This document shows positions 53,021 through 62,482 of a stretch of 64,000 bases of DNA, piece by piece. Location: NCBI GenBank assembly GCA_964594115.1, contig CAZQLD010000001.1, forward strand, positions 1 through 64,000, written 5' to 3'. The DNA is from MFWN01 sp964594115. Its GTDB lineage: Archaea > Nanobdellota > Nanobdellia > Pacearchaeales > GW2011-AR1. A model generated the notes under the pieces. It did no database searches. It was given only the letters and a program-made list of their open reading frames with translations, and had not been told where the DNA came from. Numbering within the stretch: the first letter of the stretch is position 1; each line of letters starts with the position of its first letter. Made by a program: the position numbers and the translations under genes.

Positions 53021-53479
53021 TCATTCAAAAAAATACCCCATAGCTTCTTGGATAGAAGCTACTTCTCTTACTGCTATGCCTGCCTCTTTTTCAACTTCTA
53101 CTTTTTTTGGCCTAGTTTCAGTGGTGCAAATATTATTATTTCCAAAAACCTCACAATGCTCTTTTGTTTCATAAATAACATCTCTGCTTTGTAGCAAAGG
53201 AACTAAAAATAAGGTTGCTCCTCTTTCCCTGGCTGCTTTAGCTTTCTCTAAAATTGCTAAAACCGGGCCAACAGAACCGTCATGATTCACACTTCCTGTT
53301 ATCATTACATCTTCTCTAGGTTCTCTTCCTTCCAAAGCAGCTATTGTTGCAATTGCTAAAGCAGAACCTGCTGAAGGACCCCCAATTAAAGTGGCATTAG
53401 CCTCAATTGTATAAACAATATCATAATCCTGCATTTTCTTTCCAGTAATATTCTCAGCCACTCTTCTTGCTATCCTGAT
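53021..53479 (-). CDS. Archaeal S16-like serine protease (COG1750 type), 5' end missing
   Basis: The C-terminal 153 aa of a Lon-like protease. The catalytic serine is in LIGGPSAGSALAIATIAALE and the lysine in PVLAILEKAKAARERG. The N-terminal part runs into the assembly gap at 53480. The GGPSAG form and the absence of a visible ATPase fit the archaeal COG1750 group rather than full LonB, but without the N-terminus this is not certain. Confidence 0.8.
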   Translation of the reverse strand: MRIARRVAENITGKKMQDYDIVYTIEANATLIGGPSAGSALAIATIAALEGREPREDVMITGSVNHDGSVGPVLAILEKAKAARERGATLFLVPLLQSRDVIYETKEHCEVFGNNNICTTETRPKKVEVEKEAGIAVREVASIQEAMGYFFE

Positions 53480-53579
53480 NNNNNNNNNNNNNNNNNNNNN
53501 NNNNNNNNNNNNNNNNNNNNNNNNNNNNNNNNNNNNNNNNNNNNNNNNNNNNNNNNNNNNNNNNNNNNNNNNNNNNNNN
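53480..53579. other. Assembly gap (100 N) truncating a protease gene and a tRNA
   Basis: The ends differ (CTATCCTGAT before, GCAGTGCTCTA after), so unlike the other two gaps real sequence is missing. The N-terminus of the protease and the 3' part of the tRNA at 53580 must lie in it, so the true gap is larger than 100 nt. Confidence 0.8.
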
Positions 53580-53611
53580 GCAGTGCTCTAACCTGACTGA
53601 GCTACAGCCTC
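53580..53611 (-). tRNA. tRNA gene 5' part, cut by the assembly gap
   Basis: Minus strand GAGGCTG acceptor, TA, D arm GCTCAGTCAGGTTAGAGC, A, then CTGC of the anticodon stem. The rest is in the gap, so the anticodon and any intron cannot be read. Confidence 0.85.
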
Positions 53612-53682
53612 ATAGCGCTATAAATCAATTAGCATTTATAAATTTTAGCAAACTTTAAAAATCAACTTTCTCTAATGAAAAC

Positions 53683-54252
53683 ATGAAAGGATTATATCAT
53701 TACCTACGAAAAGCATGGAAAAAACCTGATAAGAAATTACTAAGAGAAAGAATGATTGAATGGCGAAAAGACAATGTCATCGTTAAAGTAGCCAAGCCAC
53801 TAAGACTGGACAGAGCCAGAAGTTTAGGCTATAAAGCAAAAAAAGGATTCATAGTTGCAAGAGTAAGAATTAAAAGAGGGGGGCGTAAAAGGCCTAGAAG
53901 AAACAAAGGAAGAAGAAGTAAGAGAATGACAATTAGAAAAACACTCAAAATGAATTATAAATGGGTTGCAGAACAAAGAACAGCAAGAAAATTCCCAAAT
54001 TTAGAAGTTCTTAACTCTTATAATATTGGAAAAGATGGCTTGCATTATTTCTATGAGGTTATCTTAATAGACCCAAACAGACAGGAAATCAAAAAAGATA
54101 AAACAATAAACTGGATTTGCAGTCCTAAAAACAAGAGAAGAGTCTTCAGAGGACTAACCTCATCAGGAAAGAAAAGCAGAGGCTTAAGAAACAAATCTCC
54201 TACAAACAAAAATAGACCTTCTGTAAGGTCTGGAAAAAGAAGGGGGAAATAA
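53683..54252 (+). CDS. rpl15e: Ribosomal protein L15e (eL15)
   Basis: A large-subunit protein found in archaea and eukaryotes. The sequence is highly basic with the family core LRLDRARSLGYKAKKGFIVA, RIKRGGRKRPR and KFPNLEVLNSYNI. The 189-aa length is normal. A Nudix gene follows 15 nt later. Confidence 0.95.
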   Translation: MKGLYHYLRKAWKKPDKKLLRERMIEWRKDNVIVKVAKPLRLDRARSLGYKAKKGFIVARVRIKRGGRKRPRRNKGRRSKRMTIRKTLKMNYKWVAEQRTARKFPNLEVLNSYNIGKDGLHYFYEVILIDPNRQEIKKDKTINWICSPKNKRRVFRGLTSSGKKSRGLRNKSPTNKNRPSVRSGKRRGK

Positions 54253-54267
54253 ATTTTCTCGCCAATA

Positions 54268-54783
54268 ATGAAAGAAATATATAGGGAAGGTGTTTGTGGT
54301 TTAGGATTCACACCAGACCAAAAACAAATAGTTCTTATAAAAAGAAAAGATTTCGGAATATGGTATCTTCCTGGAGGAAATATAGATCAGGATACTAAAG
54401 AAGTGGCGATAGTAAGAGAATTTGAAGAAGAAACAGGCTTAACTTTTAAAATAACCAATTATCAAGGAGTATACGATTTTATAGCACATTATAAAATAAT
54501 ATCTTTTCATGATAGAGAACATGTATTCTCAGGAGTTATTTTTGGAGGAGAACCTGCCCCAACTGATGAAGCAAAAGTTGTTAGACTTTTTAATACCACA
54601 AAACTTCCATGGGGGCTCCCTTATTGGCAAAAAGAATATATAACTGACGCAATTAATAAAATAACACATAACTACCCAGTAATCCAAAAACCAGAATTTA
54701 AAGGATTATGCAAACTTCTCTTAACTAATCCTCAACTAGTTAAAACCCCTGTCGCTCTTCTCAAAAAATTAACTGAAAACTAA
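54268..54783 (+). CDS. Nudix hydrolase
   Basis: This 171-aa protein carries a Nudix box at GGNIDQDTKEVAIVREFEEE, then TGL. The first Glu of the motif (G-x5-E) is replaced by Thr, while the REFEEE core with the catalytic acids is intact. The substrate is unknown. It is likely co-transcribed with rpl15e. Confidence 0.88.
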   Translation: MKEIYREGVCGLGFTPDQKQIVLIKRKDFGIWYLPGGNIDQDTKEVAIVREFEEETGLTFKITNYQGVYDFIAHYKIISFHDREHVFSGVIFGGEPAPTDEAKVVRLFNTTKLPWGLPYWQKEYITDAINKITHNYPVIQKPEFKGLCKLLLTNPQLVKTPVALLKKLTEN

Positions 54784-54860
54784 AGAAAAAGGAAGAAATA
54801 AATCAAATATAACTTTTCTCCTACATAAATACTTAAAAACTGTTTTTTCTAAGAAAACTT

Positions 54861-55898
54861 ATGTCCTATCAGAGTACAATAAAAAAAGATTTTAAATTAA
54901 TAGGCAAATGTCCAGCTAGCGGAAATCTTGTAGAGGTTATTTTCTCACCAGCTTCTGTAAATACAGGAATTGTCTATGAATCTAAAAGAGTAAGGGCATC
55001 ATTAATAGAAGGCAGTGTTGAAACTACAAAACCTTATCAGATTGCTCAAACAATTGTTCTTAAAAATGGAAAAAGAGGCTTTGCAAATATTGAACATGAC
55101 CTGCCTACTTTTTTTACATATGGCATAGACAATATAATCATAAAGTTAAATAAAAAACAATCACTAACTTCCTTTTTCTTCAGACCATTTGGACATGCAG
55201 GAAAAATTGAATTTGTTCCTTACTTTCCTAATTTACAAAAAGACCTATGTGAAAAAATAGAAGAAATTGGAACAATAAAACAAAACACTAAAAGACAAAT
55301 CCTCAAACTTAGAGAAAATTTTGAAACTGAAAATAAAAAATTAAAATTTGAGATAATTCCTGGAGACGAATTAAAGATAAGGTCTTTTACAAGTTATTTC
55401 CTTAAAAATGGAGATAAAGTTGATGGAGACAAAGAAATATCTTTTGTTCCAGAACAATATAAAGAAATTGCAGTTGCAAGAGCATTTTGTGGGGCTGCTT
55501 TAAAACCACCAAAAGACTATAAAACAGAATATACAAGAAAAACAGGAAAAATTGGCGGAGCAGCAATATATGTTCCACAATGGTTGATAGGATGTTTAGG
55601 ATATTTTCTATATCTTTCGCATGGTTTTGGAAAAGGTTGTAGTGACAATGAATTATTTTATCCTCCAACATCGGCAAAAGAATGGCGACAAAAAGAGAGA
55701 ATAAAAGATGAAATAGCTGGACACACAAACATAGACCGGGCAGGAGATTTTATTGCAGCAATACAGGTAGCATTTAATGCCAAACCTGCTGGAATAAGAC
55801 CAGAAGGAATAAGGATAACTTCTAGATTTGCCTCACATAAGGATGTTATTAGTTCCTTAGTAAAATACCATAATAAATTCTACATTGAAAATCCTTAA
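54861..55898 (+). CDS. LpxC-like deacetylase
   Basis: Two halves resemble the two domains of UDP-3-O-acyl-GlcNAc deacetylase. Domain 1 has IFSPASVNTGIVY and ANIEHDLPTFFTYGIDNI, where E78-H79 match the catalytic Glu and first zinc ligand (the family reads T-V-E-H). Domain 2 has GHTNIDRAGDF, which fits the H-x3-D-x2-GD zinc motif (H288, D292). In bacteria LpxC starts lipid A synthesis, but archaea lack lipid A, so the substrate is unclear. The overall similarity is weak and confidence rests on the conserved motifs. Confidence 0.6.
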   Translation: MSYQSTIKKDFKLIGKCPASGNLVEVIFSPASVNTGIVYESKRVRASLIEGSVETTKPYQIAQTIVLKNGKRGFANIEHDLPTFFTYGIDNIIIKLNKKQSLTSFFFRPFGHAGKIEFVPYFPNLQKDLCEKIEEIGTIKQNTKRQILKLRENFETENKKLKFEIIPGDELKIRSFTSYFLKNGDKVDGDKEISFVPEQYKEIAVARAFCGAALKPPKDYKTEYTRKTGKIGGAAIYVPQWLIGCLGYFLYLSHGFGKGCSDNELFYPPTSAKEWRQKERIKDEIAGHTNIDRAGDFIAAIQVAFNAKPAGIRPEGIRITSRFASHKDVISSLVKYHNKFYIENP

Positions 55899-55964
55899 AA
55901 TATCTTCTAATAGAATCAATAAGATTTTTATACTTCTATTGTCTCAATAATAAAAAGAGGAAAA

Positions 55965-57653
55965 ATGAAATACTCAGAATTATGTGAAATTTATGAAGAG
56001 CTTGAAAAAAATCCCTCTAGATTAAAAAAAACAGAAATACTTACAAGCTTTTTAAAAAAACTAAAACACGAGAAAAACAAAGAGGTTATATACCTTGCTC
56101 AGGGAAAGATTTTTCCAGATTATGATGAAAGAGAAACAGGAATCTCAAAGCAATTAGTGATTAAAGTTCTTTTTAAAGCAACAGGCATTTCAACAAAAGA
56201 AATTGTAAAATTATGGAAAAAACTAGGAGACTTAGGACTAGTTGCAGAAGAAATAACAAAAAAGAAAAAACAATCTACTCTTTCTCAAAAAGTTTTAACA
56301 ACAGAAAAGGTTTTAGAGAACTTACAAAAGCTTCCAGAATTAACAGGAAAAGGAACAGTAGAGAAAAAACTAGCTCTAATCTCTGAATTACTGACTTCTG
56401 CAAAACCAATAGAGGCAAAATACATTATCCGGACTTTATTAAACGACTTAAGAATTGGAGTGGGCGCTGGAACAATAAGAGATGCTGTTGTCTGGACATG
56501 CTTTGATAAAGAAAAAGGAAATTATGATATTGTTCAGGATTCTTATGATAAAGCAACAGACTGGAAACTAGTCTTTGAAAAAGCATGTAAAGGAATTAAG
56601 GAACTGGAAAAAACAGAGCTAACCCCTGGGAAAGCAGTAAAAGTAATGCTTTATCCAAAAGTTGATGATATAAAAGAAGCATTTGAAAGAGCAGGAAAAC
56701 CAACTGCATTTGAATTCAAGTATGATGGATTCAGAATAATGATAAATAAAGACAGTGAGGGAAAAATAAAACTGTTTACAAGAAGGCTGGAAGAGGTATC
56801 AAAACAATTTCCAGATGTAGTAAAATACGTAAAAGAGAATATCAAAGGAAAAACTTTTATAATAGACTCTGAAGCTGTTGGGTTCTCTCCTGCAACAAAA
56901 AAATACCGCCCTTTTCAGGAAATCTCCCAAAGAATAAAAAGAAAACACAATATAGAAAAACTAGAAAAAGAACTGCCTGTTGAACTGGTTATTTTTGATG
57001 TTATTTATTATAATGGAAAATCCTACATAAAAGTGCCTTTCAAAAACAGAAGGAAATTACTGGAAAAAATAATCAAAAAACAAAAGTATAAAATAATACT
57101 GTCTGAACAAATAATAACAGATAGTGAGAAAAAAGCCCAGGAATTCTATGACAGGGCAATTAAAGAAGACCAAGAGGGAGTAATGGTGAAAAAATTAGAA
57201 GCTCCTTACAAACCAGGCTCTAGAATAGGCTATGGCTATAAACTAAAGCCAAAAGCTAGTGACCTTGACCTTGTGATTGTAGAAGCAGAGTACGGAACAG
57301 GCAAAAGAGCTGGATGGCTGACTTCTTATACAGTTGCCTGTAGAGACAAAAATAAATTCCTGGAAATAGGAAAAGTTTCCACAGGTTTAAAAGAAAAAGA
57401 AGAGCAAGGATTGAGTTTCAAAGAACTAACAAAAAAACTTAAAACACTCATTACAAAAGAAAAGGGAAGGCATGTTAAAGTAAAGCCAAAGCTGGTTGTA
57501 ACAGTTATTTATCAGAACATACAAAAATCTCCTACTTATAATTCAGGCTTTGCATTAAGATTTCCAAGAATAACAAGACTAAGGCCTGACAGAAGCACAA
57601 ATGACATAGCTTCTTTAAGTGAAATCAAAAAAGATTATAAAAAAGAAAAATAA
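55965..57653 (+). CDS. lig: ATP-dependent DNA ligase
   Basis: Joins Okazaki fragments and seals nicks. The adenylated lysine is K252 in EFKYDGFRIMI. Other ligase motifs are IIDSEAVGF, LVIFDVIYYNG, EGVMVKKLEAPY and the C-terminal OB fold with KLKPKASDLDLVI. The N-terminal DNA-binding domain covers residues 1-210. The 562-aa length is standard. The stop abuts the convergent BCAT gene. Confidence 0.96.
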   Translation: MKYSELCEIYEELEKNPSRLKKTEILTSFLKKLKHEKNKEVIYLAQGKIFPDYDERETGISKQLVIKVLFKATGISTKEIVKLWKKLGDLGLVAEEITKKKKQSTLSQKVLTTEKVLENLQKLPELTGKGTVEKKLALISELLTSAKPIEAKYIIRTLLNDLRIGVGAGTIRDAVVWTCFDKEKGNYDIVQDSYDKATDWKLVFEKACKGIKELEKTELTPGKAVKVMLYPKVDDIKEAFERAGKPTAFEFKYDGFRIMINKDSEGKIKLFTRRLEEVSKQFPDVVKYVKENIKGKTFIIDSEAVGFSPATKKYRPFQEISQRIKRKHNIEKLEKELPVELVIFDVIYYNGKSYIKVPFKNRRKLLEKIIKKQKYKIILSEQIITDSEKKAQEFYDRAIKEDQEGVMVKKLEAPYKPGSRIGYGYKLKPKASDLDLVIVEAEYGTGKRAGWLTSYTVACRDKNKFLEIGKVSTGLKEKEEQGLSFKELTKKLKTLITKEKGRHVKVKPKLVVTVIYQNIQKSPTYNSGFALRFPRITRLRPDRSTNDIASLSEIKKDYKKEK

Positions 57654-58544
57654 TTACCTAATATAATCTAGCCATTCTTCATATCCTGCTTTTCCATGAA
57701 CAATATCAAGATACTTCTCTTTTATTTTTCCTGTAATTTCCCCTTTTTCAAGAGTCTTGTCATCTAACTGCACTATTGGAGTAACTTCTGCTGCAGTTCC
57801 TGTAAAAAATAATTCATCTGCCTGTTTCAGTTCCTCTAATGTTATATCTCCTTCTTCTACTTCATAACCTAAATCTTTAGCTATTTTAATAACACTATCT
57901 CTTGTTATTCCAGAAAGAATCTGTCTTTTTAATGCAACTGTCTTTATCTTTCCCTTTTTGACTAAAAATATATTCTCTCCCGGACCTTCTGCTACCTTTC
58001 CCTCGCAATCTAAAAGTAAAGCCTCATCAAAACCCTTTTCTTTAGCCTCTAAACTTGCATGTATACTGTTAACATAATGCCCGCAGACTTTTTTATCAGC
58101 TTTTAAACTTTTAGGATGAATTCTTATAAAACTACTTGTGCAAACCTTGGCAGAATCCCCAATATAAGCCCCCCAAGGCCAGACTGCAATTGCTGCATTC
58201 AGCTCAGCCCCCTTAGGGTCAAGCCCCATCTTGCCATAACCATAGAAAATAATAGGTCTTATATAACCTTCTTCTAATTTATTTACCTTAACTGTCTCCT
58301 TAATTGCATCTGTAATTTCCTGCTTAGAATAAGGAATTTTCATATACAAAGAAGAAGCAGAGTCAAAAAGTCTTTTTACATGATCTTTTAATCGAAAAAC
58401 AGCTGGTCCCTTGTCTGTTTTATACACTCTTATACCCTCAAAAACTCCAGAACCATAATGTAAACCATGTGTTAAAACATGAACATTTGCATCTTGCCAT
58501 TTAACAAAACTCCCATTCATCCATATTAACTCTGTTTCTTCCAT
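57654..58544 (-). CDS. ilvE: Branched-chain amino-acid aminotransferase
   Basis: A class IV PLP transaminase. Features: HVLTHGLHYGSGVFEGIRVY, ADKKVCGHYVNSIHASLEAK with the PLP lysine nearby, EGPGENIFLVKKG, LSGITRDSVIKIAKDLGY and ELFFTGTAAEVTPIVQLD. The start is taken as ATG 58544 (MEETELIWMNG), since the longer frame adds seven residues with no support. No other branched-chain pathway genes are seen. Confidence 0.93.
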   Translation of the reverse strand: MEETELIWMNGSFVKWQDANVHVLTHGLHYGSGVFEGIRVYKTDKGPAVFRLKDHVKRLFDSASSLYMKIPYSKQEITDAIKETVKVNKLEEGYIRPIIFYGYGKMGLDPKGAELNAAIAVWPWGAYIGDSAKVCTSSFIRIHPKSLKADKKVCGHYVNSIHASLEAKEKGFDEALLLDCEGKVAEGPGENIFLVKKGKIKTVALKRQILSGITRDSVIKIAKDLGYEVEEGDITLEELKQADELFFTGTAAEVTPIVQLDDKTLEKGEITGKIKEKYLDIVHGKAGYEEWLDYIR

Positions 58545-58634
58545 CTCCAATATTCTAACAAACATGTTTTATAAGGATTATGGTAGTGTTTAAAAAATGA
58601 CAAATATTAAAAAGATAACATTACTTATTTCTTT

Positions 58635-59336
58635 ATGGGCACCAAAATCATAGAAATAATTGGGGCTACAGAAAAGGAAGTAAAAGAAAGAAAATTTAAC
58701 ATATTTATAGCTATTAGTCTGGGGAATAAATGGTTTAATAAAGAGAACCTTAAGGAATACATCACTTGGGCTTTGAAATATTCTAAAAGTGAAAAACTAC
58801 TAATAATCATTGCTGACAAACTTCATGTTATAAATCAGGAAGTCAGAGATGGATACAGCCCAAAAAGATCTATGAATAGGGCAAGAAAAGCTGGAGATAA
58901 AATAGAAACAATAGTTAAAGAAATAATTTCTACATTGCCAAAAAATAAACAATTAGGAATAGAAATTCTTAGGTGGGATGATGTAATTAATTCTCCAAAT
59001 TATGAAAGTATAATAAACTTATTTTATGAGGAATTTAATAAAAATTTTGAATTTAAAAATTTCATTTTAAAGATTGTTAAGAAAAATATAGAAAAATCTG
59101 ATAAAATTTATAACGAAAAAGAAATAGAGAAACTTGCCCAATATGTTCTTAATGAATTACCTATTTTTTTGAGGGGTATGGAGTGGAAGGGAATTATTTA
59201 TAATCTACATCCCTACCCTAAATTCACCATTATTAATGAACTTGTAAAGGGAATGCAAAACAAAAAATTATTCAAGAATCTATATTCAAAGCTAGACAGA
59301 CATAAATCAATTACTGTTAAATTGATTATATTTTAA
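58635..59336 (+). CDS. Cyclodipeptide synthase (CDPS family)
   Basis: CDPSs use two aminoacyl-tRNAs to make a cyclic dipeptide. The 233-aa protein shows IFIAISLGN with the likely nucleophilic serine S28, ALKYSKSEKLLIIIADKLH, SMNRARKAGDK, and YVLNELPIF with Y170 and E174 in the spacing Y-x3-E seen in the catalytic pair of AlbC. The weak overall similarity is typical of the family. The amino acids used cannot be told. The metzincin gene follows on the same strand. Confidence 0.7.
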   Translation: MGTKIIEIIGATEKEVKERKFNIFIAISLGNKWFNKENLKEYITWALKYSKSEKLLIIIADKLHVINQEVRDGYSPKRSMNRARKAGDKIETIVKEIISTLPKNKQLGIEILRWDDVINSPNYESIINLFYEEFNKNFEFKNFILKIVKKNIEKSDKIYNEKEIEKLAQYVLNELPIFLRGMEWKGIIYNLHPYPKFTIINELVKGMQNKKLFKNLYSKLDRHKSITVKLIIF

Positions 59337-59422
59337 TCATTTCTAAAGATTCAAAAATATATACAAAACAAAACATTTAAATACCCCAAAGGAGTAGTAA
59401 CATTACTAATATTGTAATAAAC

Positions 59423-60073
59423 ATGGAAAAAATAAACAAGATACTAATTGTTGTGGAAATTTTTCTAGCTATAGGTATTTTAGCCTTAATAGCTGTTCAG
59501 TTTAATACAGGCACAATAACCGGACAGGTTATTTCTGACCTTGAATCTAATGCTGAAAGTACAGTAAATCAACCTATAGTAAATCAACCTAAAAATATAG
59601 AAGGGATTTATTGGGACCACATGCCTATTACCTGGAATTTTGACAATAAAGAAGTTTGTGGAGATTATCAGGCAAACAGAATTGAAAGAGCTTTTAATGC
59701 AATTCAAGAAGAAACAAATAATATTATCCAATTTAAAAAAGTAGAAGGTAATGCAAGAGATATAACTGTTTATTGTGAAAAAAATCTTCCAGTTTCAGAA
59801 TCTCCTGGATTTTATATTACAGGAGAAACAAAAAGCAGAGTTGATGGAAACAAAATAGTTGGAGGGGATATTTATTTTTATAATACTGGTAAATACACTT
59901 ATAGTGGTGGATGCGTAAGCTATCCAAACACAGAAATACACGAGATTTTGCACTTATTTGGATTTAAGCATGTTGATGAAAGATTTCATATTATGAACCT
60001 TTCCCCTACTTACTGCCCCAGCAGAATAAACTCAGATGTTATTGAAAAATTAATAGAAGTTTATTCTGGTTAA
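59423..60073 (+). CDS. Membrane-anchored metzincin-type zinc protease
   Basis: An N-terminal transmembrane helix (ILIVVEIFLAIGILALIAV) is followed by a stalk and a catalytic domain. The zinc motif HEILHLFGFKH gives H173, E174, H177 and H183 (HExxHxxGxxH), and the Met-turn M191 follows (HIMNLSP). This is the metzincin signature, close to matrixins or archaemetzincins. The active site probably faces outside the cell. Confidence 0.85.
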   Translation: MEKINKILIVVEIFLAIGILALIAVQFNTGTITGQVISDLESNAESTVNQPIVNQPKNIEGIYWDHMPITWNFDNKEVCGDYQANRIERAFNAIQEETNNIIQFKKVEGNARDITVYCEKNLPVSESPGFYITGETKSRVDGNKIVGGDIYFYNTGKYTYSGGCVSYPNTEIHEILHLFGFKHVDERFHIMNLSPTYCPSRINSDVIEKLIEVYSG

Positions 60074-60132
60074 TTCTCCATCTTAACATAATCTATAAAA
60101 TAGCTTTTTGTCTGTAAAGTATGTTCCAAGCC

Positions 60133-60191
60133 GCCCCTTTCAATTACTAAATTTGATATTTCTTTCTTTCCCACCCAATTACTGAAGGGGC
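60133..60191. repeat. Inverted repeat between convergent genes
   Basis: GCCCCTTTCA (60133-60142) pairs with TGAAGGGGC (60183-60191) with a one-base bulge. It lies between the stops of the metzincin gene and the gene at 60196. A terminator or remnant element is possible. Confidence 0.35.
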
Positions 60192-60195
60192 ACTT

Positions 60196-60942
60196 TTAAA
60201 GACTAAGCTTTTCTAAGTCTATTCTAGAGAATTCATATAATTTTTCTTCTTTTAAATCATAGAATGCATTTTCATAAGCATTTTTTGGATTTTTTAGCCC
60301 AAAAAAGTTTTTTTGAGTAAGATATATTTGTGATTTCAATGGTTTTCCTGGATAACACCATAAAACCCATTTTTCATGATTTTGTATAAAATCATTTTTC
60401 AAAACTACCTTTCCTTTTACAATTAAATAAAACAAGAGTATTTCTTCTAAGAAGAAATTCAGTTGATTTTTATCAAGTTTATTCTTTCCAGAAATTTTTG
60501 AATCTTCTCTAATATATTTCTGAAACTTCTTATCTTTTTTGTAGATTTTCTTTAATTCTCCGAGATAAGTCAGAAAATCTTTACATTCTAATAAAACTTG
60601 ATTCCAAGTTGTAAAAGAAAAAGCTTTAGATACATACATAGGATTTTTACTTAATACTTTTCTGAATTCATTTTTATGACTCAGTATCAAAGACATAAAT
60701 TTATTTTTGAGTAGTGATGCCTTTTCATCTGAATTAAAATATAAAAAGTCTGCATATATAAAATTTAATCCAATTAATGGTTTTATTATTTTTTTTGGGC
60801 TGAAAATCTTTAAGTATTCCCAGCATTTTTTTGCATTTTGGATATTGGATATTCTACTCATTGATATAGGAAATACTAAAATCCCTTCTTCTGTAGGAAG
60901 TTTATTTATATCAAAAAACTTATTTATTAGTGCATTTTTCAT
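60196..60942 (-). CDS. Hypothetical protein, possibly CDPS-like
   Basis: A 248-aa protein (start at ATG 60942, MKNALINKFF). Its segments ILVFPISMSRISN, AKKCWEYLKIF, FFLEEILLFYLIVKG and WVLWCYPGKP loosely echo the order of motifs in cyclodipeptide synthases (an I-S-x-S strand, a W, and a Y/F-L-x-E-x-P helix). The match is weak and may be chance. It lies 122 nt from the metzincin gene, near the CDPS at 58635. If not CDPS-like, the family is unknown. Confidence 0.5.
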   Translation of the reverse strand: MKNALINKFFDINKLPTEEGILVFPISMSRISNIQNAKKCWEYLKIFSPKKIIKPLIGLNFIYADFLYFNSDEKASLLKNKFMSLILSHKNEFRKVLSKNPMYVSKAFSFTTWNQVLLECKDFLTYLGELKKIYKKDKKFQKYIREDSKISGKNKLDKNQLNFFLEEILLFYLIVKGKVVLKNDFIQNHEKWVLWCYPGKPLKSQIYLTQKNFFGLKNPKNAYENAFYDLKEEKLYEFSRIDLEKLSL

Positions 60943-61114
60943 GTAAGATAAATAGAAACTATGATTTATTAATTTAACGCACACCTTCTCATTTTATAAA
61001 CACTTTTTAGTTTATGGACTGAGTTCTCCATCTTTTTCATTTAAAAAGCATTTTTCTCCCGACGAGAAAAAACGAAAGCTTTATAAAGGGGAAACATTTA
61101 AAAAGCTTAAGAAA

Positions 61115-61669
61115 ATGGCGCAAAAAACTTCTTTAAAAGTTCAAAATATTGTTGCTACAACTTCTTTAGGAAAACCAGTTTCTTTAACTAAACTAGCAAG
61201 AACCCAAAGCAATACAGAGTATAATCCAGAACAGTTTCCAGGCTTAGTCCTCAGAGTAAAAAAGCCAAAATCAGCTGTTTTAGTTTTTTCAAGTGGAAAT
61301 TTAGTGTGCACAGGAACAAAATCCATAGGACAAGTGAAACAGGTAATTGAACAGGTTATAAAACAACTTAAAAAGATAAATGTCAGGATAACAGCAAAAC
61401 CAAAGATTAATGTCCAGAACATAGTGGCTTCAGGAAGCATTGACCTGACTCTAAACCTTAATTTGCTTGCTTTAGAGCTGGAAAACACAGAATATGAACC
61501 AGAACAGTTTCCAGGACTTGTTTATAAGCTAGAAGAACCTACAGCAACTTTCCTTTTGTTTAGTAATGGAAAACTAGTGTGCACAGGAACAAAAAACAAG
61601 AAACAACTAGAAGATAGTATGAAACAGTTAATCAAAAATGTTAAAGAAGCTATAAAAAGCTTCAAGTAA
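61115..61669 (+). CDS. tbp: TATA-box-binding protein
   Basis: The core archaeal transcription factor that bends promoter DNA. Two direct repeats of about 90 aa carry the same blocks: VQNIVA, EQFPGL and VCTGTK. The 184-aa length fits. A TTTATAAA box lies about 30 nt before the ATG. The gene overlaps the convergent methyltransferase gene by 8 nt at its 3' end. Confidence 0.97.
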   Translation: MAQKTSLKVQNIVATTSLGKPVSLTKLARTQSNTEYNPEQFPGLVLRVKKPKSAVLVFSSGNLVCTGTKSIGQVKQVIEQVIKQLKKINVRITAKPKINVQNIVASGSIDLTLNLNLLALELENTEYEPEQFPGLVYKLEEPTATFLLFSNGKLVCTGTKNKKQLEDSMKQLIKNVKEAIKSFK

Positions 61670-62294
61670 TATTATTTTTTCTTTTTTTAGCTAAAACAAA
61701 TAATTTTACAAAATCAAATTCTTCCTTTTTCTTTGGTTCTCTTCTATATTTACGAATTATAGAAAATCCTGCTTTTTCAAGTAGTTCTTTAAGTTCTTTA
61801 AAAGAAAATATATCAAGAAATGTTTTTTCGTCTGGTTTAAGAGGTCCTGTTACAAATATTTCTGATGATTTCCCTTCATGAACCGCGATATAAATAACAC
61901 CCTTTATTTTTAGAAATTTATGTAAACTTTTTAGTACATCCAATACATCTTCCTTCGGTAGGTGTATCAAAGAATAAGCTGCAAAAATTCCATTAAAAAA
62001 ATTTGATTTAAATGATGATTTTCTCATATCTCCCAGCCTAAAATCAATTTTTGGAAATTTTTGTTTTGCTAATTTCAGCATTTCTTTTGATAAATCAATA
62101 CCAATCACCTTAAAACCTTTAGACGCCATGTAATTTGCATCAATTCCTACCCCACAACCAATATCTAATATTTTCCCTTTTTTAACTACCAAACTCAAAA
62201 AATCATTAATATAATCTGAAGGACTCATAAATTCTTTTGCATATGATTCTGCAATTTTATTATATACTCTAACAGCCTCTTCACTTTTATCCAT
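61662..62294 (-). CDS. SAM-dependent methyltransferase (class I)
   Basis: The SAM motif is KILDIGCGVGIDANYMASKG, followed by GIDLSKEMLKLAKQ (the acidic loop) and IFAAYSLIHLPKEDV. The 210-aa length fits small methyltransferases of the UbiE/Methyltransf_11 type. The substrate is unknown. Confidence 0.9.
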   Translation of the reverse strand: MDKSEEAVRVYNKIAESYAKEFMSPSDYINDFLSLVVKKGKILDIGCGVGIDANYMASKGFKVIGIDLSKEMLKLAKQKFPKIDFRLGDMRKSSFKSNFFNGIFAAYSLIHLPKEDVLDVLKSLHKFLKIKGVIYIAVHEGKSSEIFVTGPLKPDEKTFLDIFSFKELKELLEKAGFSIIRKYRREPKKKEEFDFVKLFVLAKKRKNNIT

Positions 62295-62482
62295 ATTTCC
62301 TTAAAGCATTCTCATTTAATAAATCTTTATTTTTACTTTACCCACTCTTTCGTAGCAAGATAGATTAATAAATCTTACAAGCTTAAAATTTCAGCTAAGG
62401 GCGTAATAATCTATTAGTTATATATTTTAATCTATAGAAATTAATATAAATAAAGAGATTTTTTTAAATAATCAAATGAAAA

